64,000 nt of DNA from Lachnoclostridium sp. UBA2905. Its GTDB lineage: Bacteria > Bacillota > Clostridia > Lachnospirales > Lachnospiraceae. A model generated the notes under the pieces. The model worked only from the letters and a program-made list of their open reading frames with translations, made no database searches and was not told the DNA's origin. The stretch spans positions 52,901-116,900 of the forward strand of contig DEDL01000033.1 of assembly GCA_002349525.1 (NCBI GenBank), given 5' to 3'. Made by a program: the position numbers and the translations under genes. Each line of letters begins with the position of its first letter. Within the stretch, counting starts at the first letter, position 1. Positions 19,585 through 28,038 of this stretch are shown piece by piece.

Positions 19585-20217
19585 ATGAGCATATATGTTT
19601 TTGATATGAGGAAGCTTGAGGATGATAGCTTTTTTGAAGAATACTATAACAATGCTTCTAAGACAAGGCAGAAAAAAGCAGATGAGTCTGTTTCCCATAT
19701 AAGAAAAATTGAAAACATTGCAGCGGCAAAGGTGATTGACATGGCAGTGTCTGAATATGGCTTCAGGGAAAAGGACCTTAAATATGTATATGGCCCCCAG
19801 GGTAAACCCTACGTGGAAGGTAATCCCTTTTACATTAATATCTCCCATTCAGGAGATTATGTCGTGTGTCTTATAAGTGATAGAGAGTCAGGAATAGATA
19901 TTCAGAAGGTGGAAAAAAACCGTTTGGCAGTAGCCAGGCGTTTTTTTGCAGAGAGTGAATACAAGTGGATCATTTCAAAAGAAAATGAACATGATCAAAA
20001 TGAGGCATTTTACAGAATGTGGGCACTTAAGGAAAGCTACGTTAAAGCCCTTGGTATAGGAACCAGTCTTGCCTTTGACAAATTTGAGATAAGGATCAAT
20101 GCTGATGACAGTGCTAAGGTGTTTTGTCATGGCAGAGAAATGAACTGGGAATTTGAAGAAATGACCATGCCTGGATATTATATTGCCTGTTGCCTGCAAA
20201 AGGATAAACTGATATAA
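19585..20217 (+). CDS. 4'-phosphopantetheinyl transferase (Sfp type)
   Basis: 210 residues. Enzymes of this family move phosphopantetheine from CoA onto a serine of acyl or peptidyl carrier proteins. Diagnostic motifs are present: NISHSGDYVVCLIS, GIDIQKVEKNR (Mg-binding Asp 105) and the second half of the signature WALKESYVKALGIG (Glu 150, Lys 153). ATG 19585 follows GGAGGG; a GTG six bases earlier overlaps that site and is unlikely. Length is nearer to the Sfp group than to the short AcpS group, so the target may be a secondary-metabolite or general carrier protein. No polyketide or peptide synthetase is in the window. Confidence 0.9.
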   Translation: MSIYVFDMRKLEDDSFFEEYYNNASKTRQKKADESVSHIRKIENIAAAKVIDMAVSEYGFREKDLKYVYGPQGKPYVEGNPFYINISHSGDYVVCLISDRESGIDIQKVEKNRLAVARRFFAESEYKWIISKENEHDQNEAFYRMWALKESYVKALGIGTSLAFDKFEIRINADDSAKVFCHGREMNWEFEEMTMPGYYIACCLQKDKLI

Positions 20218-20261
20218 TGTAAGAGAATGAGGCTTAATATAAAAGGAATGGAGATTTTGTA

Positions 20262-21188
20262 ATGGTATACGAAAACATTCTTGATGCAATGGGCAATACT
20301 CCGATGATAAAGCTTAACAGAATGGTTGATGATGAATGTGCTGATGTATACGTTAAGTTTGAAGGACTTAATGTGGGTGGTTCCATTAAATCAAGAACAG
20401 CATATAATATGATTCTTGATGCTGAAAAAAAGGGACTTATTACCAAAGATACCATAATAGTTGAACCAACAAGTGGCAATCAGGGAATAGGGCTTGCCCT
20501 TATAGGTGCAGTTAAAGGTTATAAGGTTGTTATTGTTATGCCGGACTCCGTCAGTGAAGAGAGAAGAAAGTTAGTTGAGCACTATGGTGCTGAGGTTAAA
20601 CTTGTTCATGATGACGGTGACATTGGTAAAGCAATTGAAGAATGTCTTAATACAGCTTTAAGAATGAGGGATGAGAATCCTGATGTATATGTTCCACAGC
20701 AGTTTGAGAATCCTGCCAACCCTCTTGTACATAAGTATCATACAGGTGTGGAGATTCTTGAACAGATGTCAAGACCAATTGACGGCTTCTGCTCCGGAAT
20801 AGGAACAGGCGGAACAATAAGCGGAATAGGTGAAGTACTTAAGGCCCAGAATCCTGATATAGAGATATGGGCAGTTGAGCCTGAGAATGCTGCAATACTT
20901 GCAGGAGGCAATATAGGAACTCACCTTCAGATGGGAATAGGAGATGGACTTATTCCTGAAAACCTTAATATGGATATATACAGCGATATATTTATAGTAA
21001 CAGATGAACAGGCATTACAGTCTGCAAAGGATCTTGCATCCAAGGAAGGACTTATGTGTGGAATATCAAGCGGAAGCAATGTTTTTGCAGCAATACGTCT
21101 TGCAAGAAAGCTTGGTAAAGGAAAAACAGTAGTAACTGTACTTCCGGATACCGCTGAAAGATATTTCAGCACACCATTATTTGATTAA
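20262..21188 (+). CDS. cysK: Cysteine synthase (O-acetylserine sulfhydrylase), PLP enzyme
   Basis: 308 residues, the expected length. It makes L-cysteine from O-acetylserine and sulfide. The PLP lysine is Lys 43 in NVGGSIKSRTAYNMI. The substrate loop is PTSGNQGIGLALIG (a Gln replaces the more common Thr), and the phosphate-binding glycine loop is GIGTGGTISGIGEVL. The C-terminus (VVTVLPDTAERYFSTPLF) matches the family. A good GGAG site precedes the ATG. It is followed, after a short AT-rich gap, by the SecB-like gene; no cysE is adjacent. Confidence 0.93.
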   Translation: MVYENILDAMGNTPMIKLNRMVDDECADVYVKFEGLNVGGSIKSRTAYNMILDAEKKGLITKDTIIVEPTSGNQGIGLALIGAVKGYKVVIVMPDSVSEERRKLVEHYGAEVKLVHDDGDIGKAIEECLNTALRMRDENPDVYVPQQFENPANPLVHKYHTGVEILEQMSRPIDGFCSGIGTGGTISGIGEVLKAQNPDIEIWAVEPENAAILAGGNIGTHLQMGIGDGLIPENLNMDIYSDIFIVTDEQALQSAKDLASKEGLMCGISSGSNVFAAIRLARKLGKGKTVVTVLPDTAERYFSTPLFD

Positions 21189-21246
21189 AATGATAGTCGC
21201 ATTCCATATGACTATTATATAAAATGAATTAAGGAGAAGAATAAAA

Positions 21247-21636
21247 ATGAGTAAAATTCAGGTTAGTATTAAACCAACAGAGATAAAGAAAGTAGAATTC
21301 CAGGCACCTGCGAATGTTGTACCGGGACAGCCAATGAATCTTGAGCTTAAGTCACAGGCTAAGGTTCTTCTTAATATGTCAGCACCCCTTATTGCAGTTG
21401 TAGAGGTATCATTTAGCGCAACATGTCCTGATGATCCAACAGTTAATCTTGAAGTTGTAACTGTTACAGGAGTTACTGTAAGCAGCTTCATCGATAACCT
21501 TGATCAGGTAATTCAGAGTGAATATATGCCAGGAATTATGCTTGCTGTTAATGAGAAGCTTAAGCAGGTAACAAGTGTTATGGGAATCAACTTAAGACTT
21601 CCAAGCATGGCATTTTCATATGGCAAGGATGAATAA
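21247..21636 (+). CDS. Small SecB-like protein (putative export chaperone)
   Basis: A 129-residue soluble protein with no signal or membrane segment and an AAGGAG site before ATG 21247. I compared it from memory with proteobacterial SecB. A KKVEFQAPANV stretch aligns with TKDISFEAPN of SecB; strands such as VVEVSFSATC and NLEVVTVTGVTVSSF align with the SecB sheet; the helix following EYMPGIMLAVNEKLKQVTSV corresponds to the SecB segment before the TFPQLNLAPVNF-like end, here INLRLPSMAF. SecB binds unfolded exported proteins or, in toxin systems, controls toxins. Classical SecB is rare in Firmicutes, so this is a divergent relative at best. No toxin or antitoxin is adjacent. The gene is certain; the function is tentative. 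Confidence 0.5.
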   Translation: MSKIQVSIKPTEIKKVEFQAPANVVPGQPMNLELKSQAKVLLNMSAPLIAVVEVSFSATCPDDPTVNLEVVTVTGVTVSSFIDNLDQVIQSEYMPGIMLAVNEKLKQVTSVMGINLRLPSMAFSYGKDE

Positions 21637-21681
21637 GTTCATTAATGCATATTGATATAACATATTTCCATTTATAAGAAA

Positions 21682-21734
21682 TCTTCTTCACTTTATTATT
21701 TAGGTAACTGATAAAAAGTGAAGGAGGTTTTTTT
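21682..21734 (+). promoter_or_regulatory. Hairpin with U-tract that also buries the alpha-galactosidase ribosome binding site
   Basis: 21682-21694 pairs with 21715-21727 (13 pairs, two of them G-U) around a 20-base loop and is followed by seven T residues (21728-21734). The 3' arm contains the whole AAGGAGG (21721-21727) used by the TTG start at 21737, with the T-run acting as spacer. The element therefore has the form of a terminator and of an SD-sequestering switch at once. Confidence 0.7.
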
Positions 21735-21736
21735 CG

Positions 21737-23905
21737 TTGGGTATTATATATAACAGTGAAGAAAGAATATTTAAAATTGACACACCAAAATCTACATATA
21801 TGCTTGGAATCGGAGATGATTTTGGTCATATTGTACATGTTTATTATGGCAAAAAGATAGAGGGAGATACTTTTGGAATTCCACTTCCAACAATAGATCC
21901 TAAGAATAAGATCTGGTATATGGATGGTAGTAAAATGGAGTATCCAACTGGAGATATAGGAGACTTCAGAGAGCATTGTATAGAAATTAAGAATGCTAAT
22001 GGTGCGCATGCCCTTGAATGTGGCTATAAAAAACACAGAATATACGGTGGAAAACCGGAGATTCCAGGACTTCCTGCAACATTTGCCGGTGAGAATGAAT
22101 GTACAACATTAGAGCTTACCCTTGTAGATGAGATTGCCGGAGTAGAGCTTGTACTTATATATTCAGCATTTGAAGATGTGGATGTTATAACAAGAAGCGT
22201 CAGGGTTAAGAATATCGGCAGTGATGAACTTAAGCTGACAAAGATATTGTCAGCATGTATTGATGTTGATAACAACAATTTTGAAATTATTACCCTTCAT
22301 GGTTCATGGGGAAGAGAAAGACATATACAGCGCAATAAGCTTACCTACGGAAGATATGGTGTGTACTCTGAAAGAGGAGTATCCAGCCACCAGGATCATC
22401 CATTTATGGCAATTGTTGAAGGTGGTACAACTCAGAAAATGGGTGAAGTTTATGCCATGAATTTTGTGTACTCAGGTAATTTTGAAGCTCAGTGTGAGCT
22501 TACACCACAGAACGCAGCCAGAATGGTAATGGGTATTAATCCTTATCAGTTTGAGTGGACTCTTAATTCTGGAGAGGTTTTTGATGCACCTGAGGTTGTT
22601 ATGGTTTATTCTGCAAATGGACTTGGAGAAATGACACGTAATTTCCATGATTTGTACAGAAAGCACCTCATCAGAGGAAAATACAAATCAACAAAACGTC
22701 CTATTCTTATAAATAACTGGGAAGCAACTTATTTTAACTTTGATACAGATAAGCTTTTGTCAATTGCCTCAAAGGCAGCAGAGCTTGGAATTGAAATGCT
22801 TGTTGTGGATGACGGCTGGTTTGGCAACAGATTCGATGATAACAGAGCATTAGGAGACTGGGTTGTCAATGAAGATAAGATTAAGGGGGGACTTAAGTAC
22901 CTTGTAGATGAAGTAAATAAGCTGGGTATGAAGTTTGGAATGTGGTTTGAGCCTGAGATGGTATGCCCTGATTCAGATCTTTACCGTGCACATCCGGACT
23001 GGGCAATCAGTATTCCGGGAAGAGAGCCTGGAAGGGCCAGAAACCAGCTTGTGCTTGATATTACAAGAAAAGAAGTAAGAGATTATATATTTGAAAGTAT
23101 GTCAAAGGTACTTCACAGTGCCAATGTTGAGTATGTAAAATGGGATATGAACAGAGCCCTTACAGATGTTTGGAGTGCTGATCTTGCAGCTGACAGACAG
23201 GGTGAATTCTACCACCGTTATGTGCTTGGAGTATATGATCTTCAGGGACGCCTTATTAAGGAATTCCCAGATCTTCTTCTTGAAAACTGCTCAAGTGGTG
23301 GCGGAAGATATGATCCGGGTATGTTATATTTCAGCCCACAGATATGGTGTTCAGACAATGCAGATGCCATAACAAGACTTGATATTCAGGAGGGAACATC
23401 ACTTATTTATCCATTGTCAACAATGGGTGCCCATATTACAGATTGTCCTAACCATTCAAATGGACGAGTTACACCATTTGAAACAAGAGGTATTGTTGCT
23501 CTGGCAGGAACATTTGGATATGAGCTTGATATTACAAAGATTCCTGAGGAAGAAAGAAAACAGATACCTGATCAGATTGCCATGTATCACAGGTACAATG
23601 ATCTTGTCAGAGAGGGAGACTACTATAGAATCCTTTCATTCAGGGAAAATAACCGAGATGACAGCTATATGGTGGTTTCAAAGGACAAGAAGGAAGCGCT
23701 TGTTACATTTGTTCAGGTAATGCACATGACAAGTGTGCCTAACCTTCCGGTGAAATTAGAGGGACTTGACCCTGACACAATGTACAGAATAGATGAAATT
23801 GACATGACCTTAAGCGGTTCAGTTCTTATGAATGCCGGTCTTCCTGTAAAATGGGAGCATGGAGACTATAAGGCTGGATTATATTACCTTAAAGCTGTGG
23901 AATAA
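21737..23905 (+). CDS. Alpha-galactosidase, GH36 family
   Basis: 722 residues, the size of full-length tetrameric GH36 enzymes. It releases alpha-1,6-linked galactose from raffinose-type sugars or galactomannan fragments. It has no signal peptide, so it acts on imported oligosaccharides. Motifs in order: NNWEATYFNF, VVDDGWFGNR, GMKFGMWFEPEM, YVKWDMNRALTD with the nucleophile Asp 470, and ENCSSGGGRYDPGM then CSDNADA with the acid/base Asp 540. The start is TTG 21737, chosen because AAGGAGG lies 9 bases upstream and no ATG is near. Its ribosome binding site is within a hairpin, suggesting control at the mRNA level. No sugar transporter is adjacent. Confidence 0.95.
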   Translation: MGIIYNSEERIFKIDTPKSTYMLGIGDDFGHIVHVYYGKKIEGDTFGIPLPTIDPKNKIWYMDGSKMEYPTGDIGDFREHCIEIKNANGAHALECGYKKHRIYGGKPEIPGLPATFAGENECTTLELTLVDEIAGVELVLIYSAFEDVDVITRSVRVKNIGSDELKLTKILSACIDVDNNNFEIITLHGSWGRERHIQRNKLTYGRYGVYSERGVSSHQDHPFMAIVEGGTTQKMGEVYAMNFVYSGNFEAQCELTPQNAARMVMGINPYQFEWTLNSGEVFDAPEVVMVYSANGLGEMTRNFHDLYRKHLIRGKYKSTKRPILINNWEATYFNFDTDKLLSIASKAAELGIEMLVVDDGWFGNRFDDNRALGDWVVNEDKIKGGLKYLVDEVNKLGMKFGMWFEPEMVCPDSDLYRAHPDWAISIPGREPGRARNQLVLDITRKEVRDYIFESMSKVLHSANVEYVKWDMNRALTDVWSADLAADRQGEFYHRYVLGVYDLQGRLIKEFPDLLLENCSSGGGRYDPGMLYFSPQIWCSDNADAITRLDIQEGTSLIYPLSTMGAHITDCPNHSNGRVTPFETRGIVALAGTFGYELDITKIPEEERKQIPDQIAMYHRYNDLVREGDYYRILSFRENNRDDSYMVVSKDKKEALVTFVQVMHMTSVPNLPVKLEGLDPDTMYRIDEIDMTLSGSVLMNAGLPVKWEHGDYKAGLYYLKAVE

Positions 23906-24010
23906 GCATAATTAGCAGGCAAAATATAACTAAATAACAGGATTATAGCAATATTTTAAGGACGGTGTGAATTTTTTTCTGTAAATTCAGATCTTCTATG
24001 ATAATTGATG

Positions 24011-24050
24011 CGGCTTAACAGCAGATTTCTGGATTAAGCCGTTGTTTATT
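24011..24050 (+). terminator. Candidate terminator downstream of the alpha-galactosidase
   Basis: CGGCTTAA (24011-24018) pairs with TTAAGCCG (24034-24041) around a 15-base loop, followed by a T-rich TTGTTTATTT. It is about 100 bases after the stop codon. The stem is short and the U-tract interrupted. Confidence 0.55.
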
Positions 24051-24054
24051 TAAT

Positions 24055-24135
24055 AGCAAAAATAAGCTGGTATGTCAAGAGTGCCTAGAGAATTCTGGGC
24101 GTATATTTACTCTTGATATTCCAGCTTTTATTGCT
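24055..24135. repeat. 28-bp imperfect inverted repeat at the end of the IS remnant
   Basis: 24055-24082 and 24109-24135 are imperfect inverted copies (core AAGCTGGTATGTCAAGAGT against AAGCTGGAATATCAAGAGT) separated by 26 bases. They lie just past the stop codon of the transposase fragment on the minus strand. Either arm could be the right-hand terminal repeat of the parent element, or the pair could form its transcription terminator hairpin. Confidence 0.6.
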
Positions 24136-24385
24136 ATATCTGCATTCTGTCCGGGTACATGATTTCGAGTCCACCATGGACTTTGCCCCAATTACGGATT
24201 GGCATTGTCCATTTTTTTGCTATTTCAAAAGTCCCCAGGTATAGTGCTTTCAACAGTGCCTGTGAGCTCGGAAATACGCTTCTCTGCTTGTTTAGCCTGC
24301 GATAGTATGAATTCAATGATTCAATGGTATTTGTGGTATAAAACGCAGTACGAACCTCTTTGGAAAATTTAAAAATTGGGGAGTG
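24134..24385 (-). pseudogene. C-terminal remnant of an IS256-family (mutator-type) transposase
   Basis: About 83 codons on the minus strand read HSPIFKFSKEVRTAFYTTN, then TIESLNSYYRRLNKQR and KKWTMPIRNWGKVHGGLE, ending MYPDRMQI and a TAG. YTTNTIESLNS and KKWTMPIRNW are hallmarks of the last part of IS256-type transposases, which are normally about 400 residues with a DDE triad. Only the C-terminal fifth remains and no start codon belongs to it. The homology breaks off at about 24385, where the 3' end of the minus-strand ATPase gene begins, so the two sequences are joined at a recombination scar. It cannot encode an active enzyme. Confidence 0.85.
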
Positions 24386-24404
24386 CAACATGAGTTTACA
24401 TTGT

Positions 24405-25700
24405 TTATTTTTCAAGAATTTGCGGATCAAGGAGGAAGTCATAAATGTTCACAGTCAAAATACCATACTCATCGTAGTGCGGCTGAACGATGTCTTTGGT
24501 AACAACAATTTTCTTGAAAGAATCATCAATCTTTCTGAATGGTCTGATTTCCTGAGTACGCTTCGCTTCATCTGGCAGAGAATACGCAGACTGGATGTAG
24601 TATCTGGAAGAACCAAGATTGCATACAAAATCAATCTCAAGTTGTTTACGGATAACCTTACCTTCTTGATCTCGTTCCGCAATCGGTATTACACCTACGT
24701 CCACGCTGTAGCCACGCATACGAAGTTCGTTATAAATTACATTCTCCATAGAATGGGTCTGCTCGAACTGACGGAAGTTGATTCTGGCATTGCGAAGTCC
24801 AAGATCGGAGAAATAATATTTCTTTGGAGTTTCGATATATGCCTTTCCTTTAATGTCATATCTTTGCGCCGATTCAATCAGGAAAGAATCCTCAAAATAA
24901 TCCAGATATTTCTTAATGGTAGCGGAAGTGATTCTGGATTTCTTTACCGTCTTGAAAGTATTCTTCAGTTTTTCCGGATTGGTCAGTGAACCAATAGCAG
25001 AGGAAAGAATGTTCAGAAGATCTTCCAGTTCTCCAATGTTCTTTACCCGGTTACGTTTGGTAATATCTCGAAGATAAATTTCATTGAACAAATTCTGCAA
25101 TGCAACTGCTTTATCGTTTGCTCCCTCACGAAGAACAACCAGAGGGATGCCGCCATATAGCATATATTCAGATAATCCCATGTACTTATCACCGTTGTAA
25201 ACGGTCATGAACTCGACAAAGCTCAGGGGATACATATGAACTTCGTCACCACGACCGGCGAACTCGGTAGCTATATCTTTGGACAGGAGCTTTGCGTTAC
25301 TTCCGGTCACAAATACATCCATATGATCTTTTCGAAGATAGCCATTCAGAACAGCTTCAAAGCAATCCAACATCTGAATTTCATCAAGTAGCAGATAATA
25401 CATTCCTTCACCTACGACTTTAGAACGGATATATGCCATGAACTTTTCAGGATCAACTCCACGCTTTTCCTTTTCAATCTGAATCAGGCTTTCTCCAATC
25501 AGATAAAGATCATCTGCTGAGTCAAAAGCAAAACGGATAATGTGGTCGGCATCAACACCGCTTTCCAGTAAGTGATGATAAAACAGATTATTCAATAAAT
25601 AGGATTTGCCGCATCGGCGTATACCGGTAATTACCTTAATCAGTCCATTGTTTTTTCTTTTTATTAATTTATCCAGATAAAAATCTCTGCGAATCTCCAT
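24405..25700 (-). CDS. AAA+ ATPase with DUF4143 domain
   Basis: 431 residues. The N-terminal AAA domain has Walker A TGIRRCGKSYLL (about 25-36) and Walker B YYLLLDEIQML, with a sensor-like FVTGSNAKLLS. The C-terminal half carries the DUF4143 layout: GGIPLVV, then a SATIKKYLDYFEDSFLIE winged-helix-like segment, the KYYFSDLGLRNAR strand and a nuclease-like EIDFVCNLGSSRYYIQ end. These ATPases are common in gut anaerobes and archaea, often near mobile or toxin-antitoxin genes; their cellular job is not established. It starts behind AAGGAG with its own promoter on the minus strand and has no partner gene. Codons such as CGG, ACC and TCG look more frequent than in neighbours, and it abuts an IS remnant, both suggesting acquisition by transfer. 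Confidence 0.88.
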   Translation of the reverse strand: MEIRRDFYLDKLIKRKNNGLIKVITGIRRCGKSYLLNNLFYHHLLESGVDADHIIRFAFDSADDLYLIGESLIQIEKEKRGVDPEKFMAYIRSKVVGEGMYYLLLDEIQMLDCFEAVLNGYLRKDHMDVFVTGSNAKLLSKDIATEFAGRGDEVHMYPLSFVEFMTVYNGDKYMGLSEYMLYGGIPLVVLREGANDKAVALQNLFNEIYLRDITKRNRVKNIGELEDLLNILSSAIGSLTNPEKLKNTFKTVKKSRITSATIKKYLDYFEDSFLIESAQRYDIKGKAYIETPKKYYFSDLGLRNARINFRQFEQTHSMENVIYNELRMRGYSVDVGVIPIAERDQEGKVIRKQLEIDFVCNLGSSRYYIQSAYSLPDEAKRTQEIRPFRKIDDSFKKIVVTKDIVQPHYDEYGILTVNIYDFLLDPQILEK

Positions 25701-25720
25701 CTTAAAGTCTCCTTACGAAA

Positions 25721-25837
25721 GATTTTTGCAACATGTTGCACTTTTCTATTCTATTATATCCAGATAGACTTCGGAAATCAATATATCAGCGGGATGTTGA
25801 AATAGATTTTTGTAACATGTTGCATTTTTCTATTCTA
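25721..25837. repeat. Duplicated 33-bp block containing a TGCAACATGTTGCA palindrome
   Basis: 25721-25753 and 25805-25837 are near-identical direct repeats 84 bases apart (three differences seen). The first contains a perfect 14-base palindrome at 25727-25740; the second has one change in the left arm. The palindromes bracket the promoter of the ATPase gene, an arrangement that suits a dimeric repressor binding two operators. An origin by transposition-linked duplication is also possible. Confidence 0.7.
25753..25781 (-). promoter_or_regulatory. Sigma-A promoter of the DUF4143 ATPase gene
   Basis: On the minus strand TTGATT (25781-25776) and a perfect TATAAT (25758-25753) are 17 bases apart. 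The expected start of transcription, near 25746, falls just before the palindrome at 25727-25740, which would therefore lie in the early transcribed region. Confidence 0.75.
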
Positions 25838-25894
25838 CAATCATATTATATGCTTTAGTAGCGGTTATTATCCCTCATTTTATTCGTATTCTTG

Positions 25895-26130
25895 TTAAAA
25901 AAGCAGCCATACACCGTAGTGTATGACTGCTACATATCTAAGATAAGATTTCATTAAGAAGTTTTTGGTATTTTTCCCCAAAGATACAATCATCAACTTA
26001 TACCAAGTATCACGTGAAAACTCTTCATTTTCGATACACCATATTTTATAATGCAAATCTCTGGTAGCGGTATATTGATTGATTGGATAAGCAAATTCTT
26101 CTTTACCGACAACGTCGGAAATATGTTATT
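25895..26130 (-). pseudogene. Unrecognised reading-frame remnant
   Basis: On the minus strand a frame is open for about 75 codons between the TAA near 26130 and a TAA near 25896. It reads ...VVGKEEFAYPINQYTATRDL, then HYKIWCIENEEFSRDTW and SLGKNTKNFLMKSYLRYVAV. Composition looks protein-like, but there is no ATG or GTG near the 5' end and no ribosome binding site. Its end runs into a terminator hairpin. It may be the C-terminal piece of a gene deleted when this accessory region rearranged. I do not recognise the family. Confidence 0.35.
25896..25931 (-). terminator. Rho-independent terminator, minus strand
   Basis: AGCAGCCATACAC (25902-25914) and GTGTATGACTGCT (25919-25931) form a 13-pair stem with one mismatch and a 4-base loop. 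Read on the minus strand it is followed by a run of six T. It ends the frame remnant upstream of the ATPase gene. Confidence 0.8.
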
Positions 26131-26136
26131 ATTAAT

Positions 26137-26165
26137 GGGCAGACCTTTTGGTCGGCCCGTTTTTT
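26137..26165 (+). terminator. Orphan rho-independent terminator, plus strand
   Basis: GGGCAGACC (26137-26145) pairs with GGTCGGCCC (26150-26158) with one mismatch and a TTTT loop, followed by a T-run to 26165. No plus-strand gene lies directly upstream, so it probably belonged to a lost gene. The rest of 25840-26295 shows no further gene; 26166-26295 is the leader of the next gene. Confidence 0.75.
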
Positions 26166-26295
26166 GAGCCTGCGCGCCCTACTGTGAATAGCTATGAATC
26201 TGGAAACACTGGGATTAGCGGATAAAGACCACGTCTGTAATGGCTTTATATACTTTATACAATAAAAATAAAACTAACATAAAAGGAAGAAAAAA

Positions 26296-28038
26296 ATGAA
26301 ACTCATGCTCAGGTTTATGAAACCATACACAGCCAGAATTATAATAACAGTAATCCTAAAATTTCTGGCAGTTATAAGCGAACTGTTTATACCCTATACA
26401 CTTGAATATGTTATTGATGATATTGCACCCACAAAGAATATGAAACTTGTAGCCTTATACGGAATTGTTATGGTAGTATTCGCTGTGCTGGGCTTATTTT
26501 TTAATGTAATGGGTAACAGAATGGCAACCTATACTTCAAAAAATGCCATAAGAAATGTGCGAAGTGAACTGTTTGAAAAAACAATGTTTCTTGGCGGCGA
26601 AGAATTTGACAGGGCATCCCTGCCTTCAGTAATATCAAGAATGACCTCTGATTCCTACAATGTGCAGAGCTTTCTTGGAATTGTGCAGAGAATGGGAGTG
26701 CGGGCACCCATAATGCTGCTTGGAGGTATAATAATTGCCGGCAGAATGGATATTTCACTTACACTGGTGCTTTTGTGTATGATACCTGTGCTGGCATTTA
26801 TAATAATATTTATCTCTAAAAAAGGAATACCAATGTTTCGTAAGGTTCAGGGCATGTTAGATGGAATTGTGTGCATAATGAGGGAAAACATATCCGGTGT
26901 CCGTGTAATAAGGGCCTTATCAAAGCACTATTATGAAAAAGACAGGTTCGAAAAGCAAAGTGACGCCCTGGCTGAAAGTGACATAAAAGCAGGTATGGTT
27001 ATGGCACTTCCTAACCCAGTAATGACACTTTTTCTTAATACAGGTCTTACCCTTATCATACTTATAGGAGCATACAGAGTTAACAGTGGAGTAATGAAAA
27101 CAGGGGTTATCCTTGCATTTCTTACGTATTTCAATATGATAATGCAGGCTGTCATGGGTATAAACAGAATATTTATTCTGTATTCAAAGGCAGGCGCGTC
27201 GGCTGACAGAATAGATGATCTTCTTTCAATTAAAAATTCTGTGGAAGACCTGCCAGAGGATGCAAATGATGGCACAGACAGTAGTAAAAATGACGGATCT
27301 GATTATGCAATAATTTTTGATAAGGTTTCCATTGATAAAATGGGACTTAAGGATATAAGCTTTAAGGTGAAAAAGGGCCAGAGTCTTGGAATTATAGGTT
27401 CTACCGGATGTGGAAAGACAACGATACTTAATCTCTTACTGCGTTTTTATGATCCTGATTCAGGTACAATAAGTATCGATGGTAAACCGGTAAAATATTA
27501 CAGCAGAAAAGCTCTTCGCCAGAAATTCGGAGTGGTTTTCCAGAATGACATAATTTTCAATGACACAATATACGAGAATATTGACTTTGGACGTAATCTT
27601 GATAAAAAGGATATTGAAAAAGGTGCACAAAATGCGGAAATTGCTGATTACATAGAGGGACTTCCTGACAAATATCAGCACATTCTTGCTATAAAAGGCA
27701 TGAACCTTAGTGGAGGACAAAGACAGAGGATGCTTGTTGCCAGAGCTCTTGCAGGTGGCAGTGAGATAATAATTCTTGATGATTCCTCCAGTGCACTTGA
27801 TTACAGGACAGATGCAAGGCTTAGGGAGAACCTTAAGAAGAATTATCCTCATGTTACCAATGTTATGATTGCCCAGCGAGTAAGTTCAGTAAGGGATATG
27901 AATAGCATTATTGTTATGGACAAGGGAAGAATAATAGGTTACGGAGACCATGAAAGTCTCATGGAAAACTGTGAGACATACAGAGAAACATACAATATGC
28001 AGATGGGGGAGGAAATGTGCAATGCCGCCAATCAGTAG
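26296..28038 (+). CDS. ABC exporter half-transporter with degenerate ATP site (heterodimer subunit 1)
   Basis: 580 residues: six TM helices in the first 320, then an ATPase domain. Walker A is GSTGCGKTT (Lys 374) and the signature LSGGQRQRM is canonical, but Walker B reads IIILDDSSSALD with Asp 496 where the catalytic Glu belongs, and the switch histidine is replaced by Gln 527 (MIAQRVSS). This is the pattern of the non-hydrolysing site of heterodimeric exporters such as BmrCD or TM287/288. The partner is the next gene, which overlaps its end by 17 bases. It probably exports a drug, lipid or peptide; the substrate cannot be read. The start has an AAGGAAG site. Confidence 0.92.
   Translation: MKLMLRFMKPYTARIIITVILKFLAVISELFIPYTLEYVIDDIAPTKNMKLVALYGIVMVVFAVLGLFFNVMGNRMATYTSKNAIRNVRSELFEKTMFLGGEEFDRASLPSVISRMTSDSYNVQSFLGIVQRMGVRAPIMLLGGIIIAGRMDISLTLVLLCMIPVLAFIIIFISKKGIPMFRKVQGMLDGIVCIMRENISGVRVIRALSKHYYEKDRFEKQSDALAESDIKAGMVMALPNPVMTLFLNTGLTLIILIGAYRVNSGVMKTGVILAFLTYFNMIMQAVMGINRIFILYSKAGASADRIDDLLSIKNSVEDLPEDANDGTDSSKNDGSDYAIIFDKVSIDKMGLKDISFKVKKGQSLGIIGSTGCGKTTILNLLLRFYDPDSGTISIDGKPVKYYSRKALRQKFGVVFQNDIIFNDTIYENIDFGRNLDKKDIEKGAQNAEIADYIEGLPDKYQHILAIKGMNLSGGQRQRMLVARALAGGSEIIILDDSSSALDYRTDARLRENLKKNYPHVTNVMIAQRVSSVRDMNSIIVMDKGRIIGYGDHESLMENCETYRETYNMQMGEEMCNAANQ

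Noticed and set aside
24360..24989. 209-codon plus-strand frame
   Set aside because: It is antisense to the DUF4143 ATPase gene, whose motifs are clear, and has no family features.
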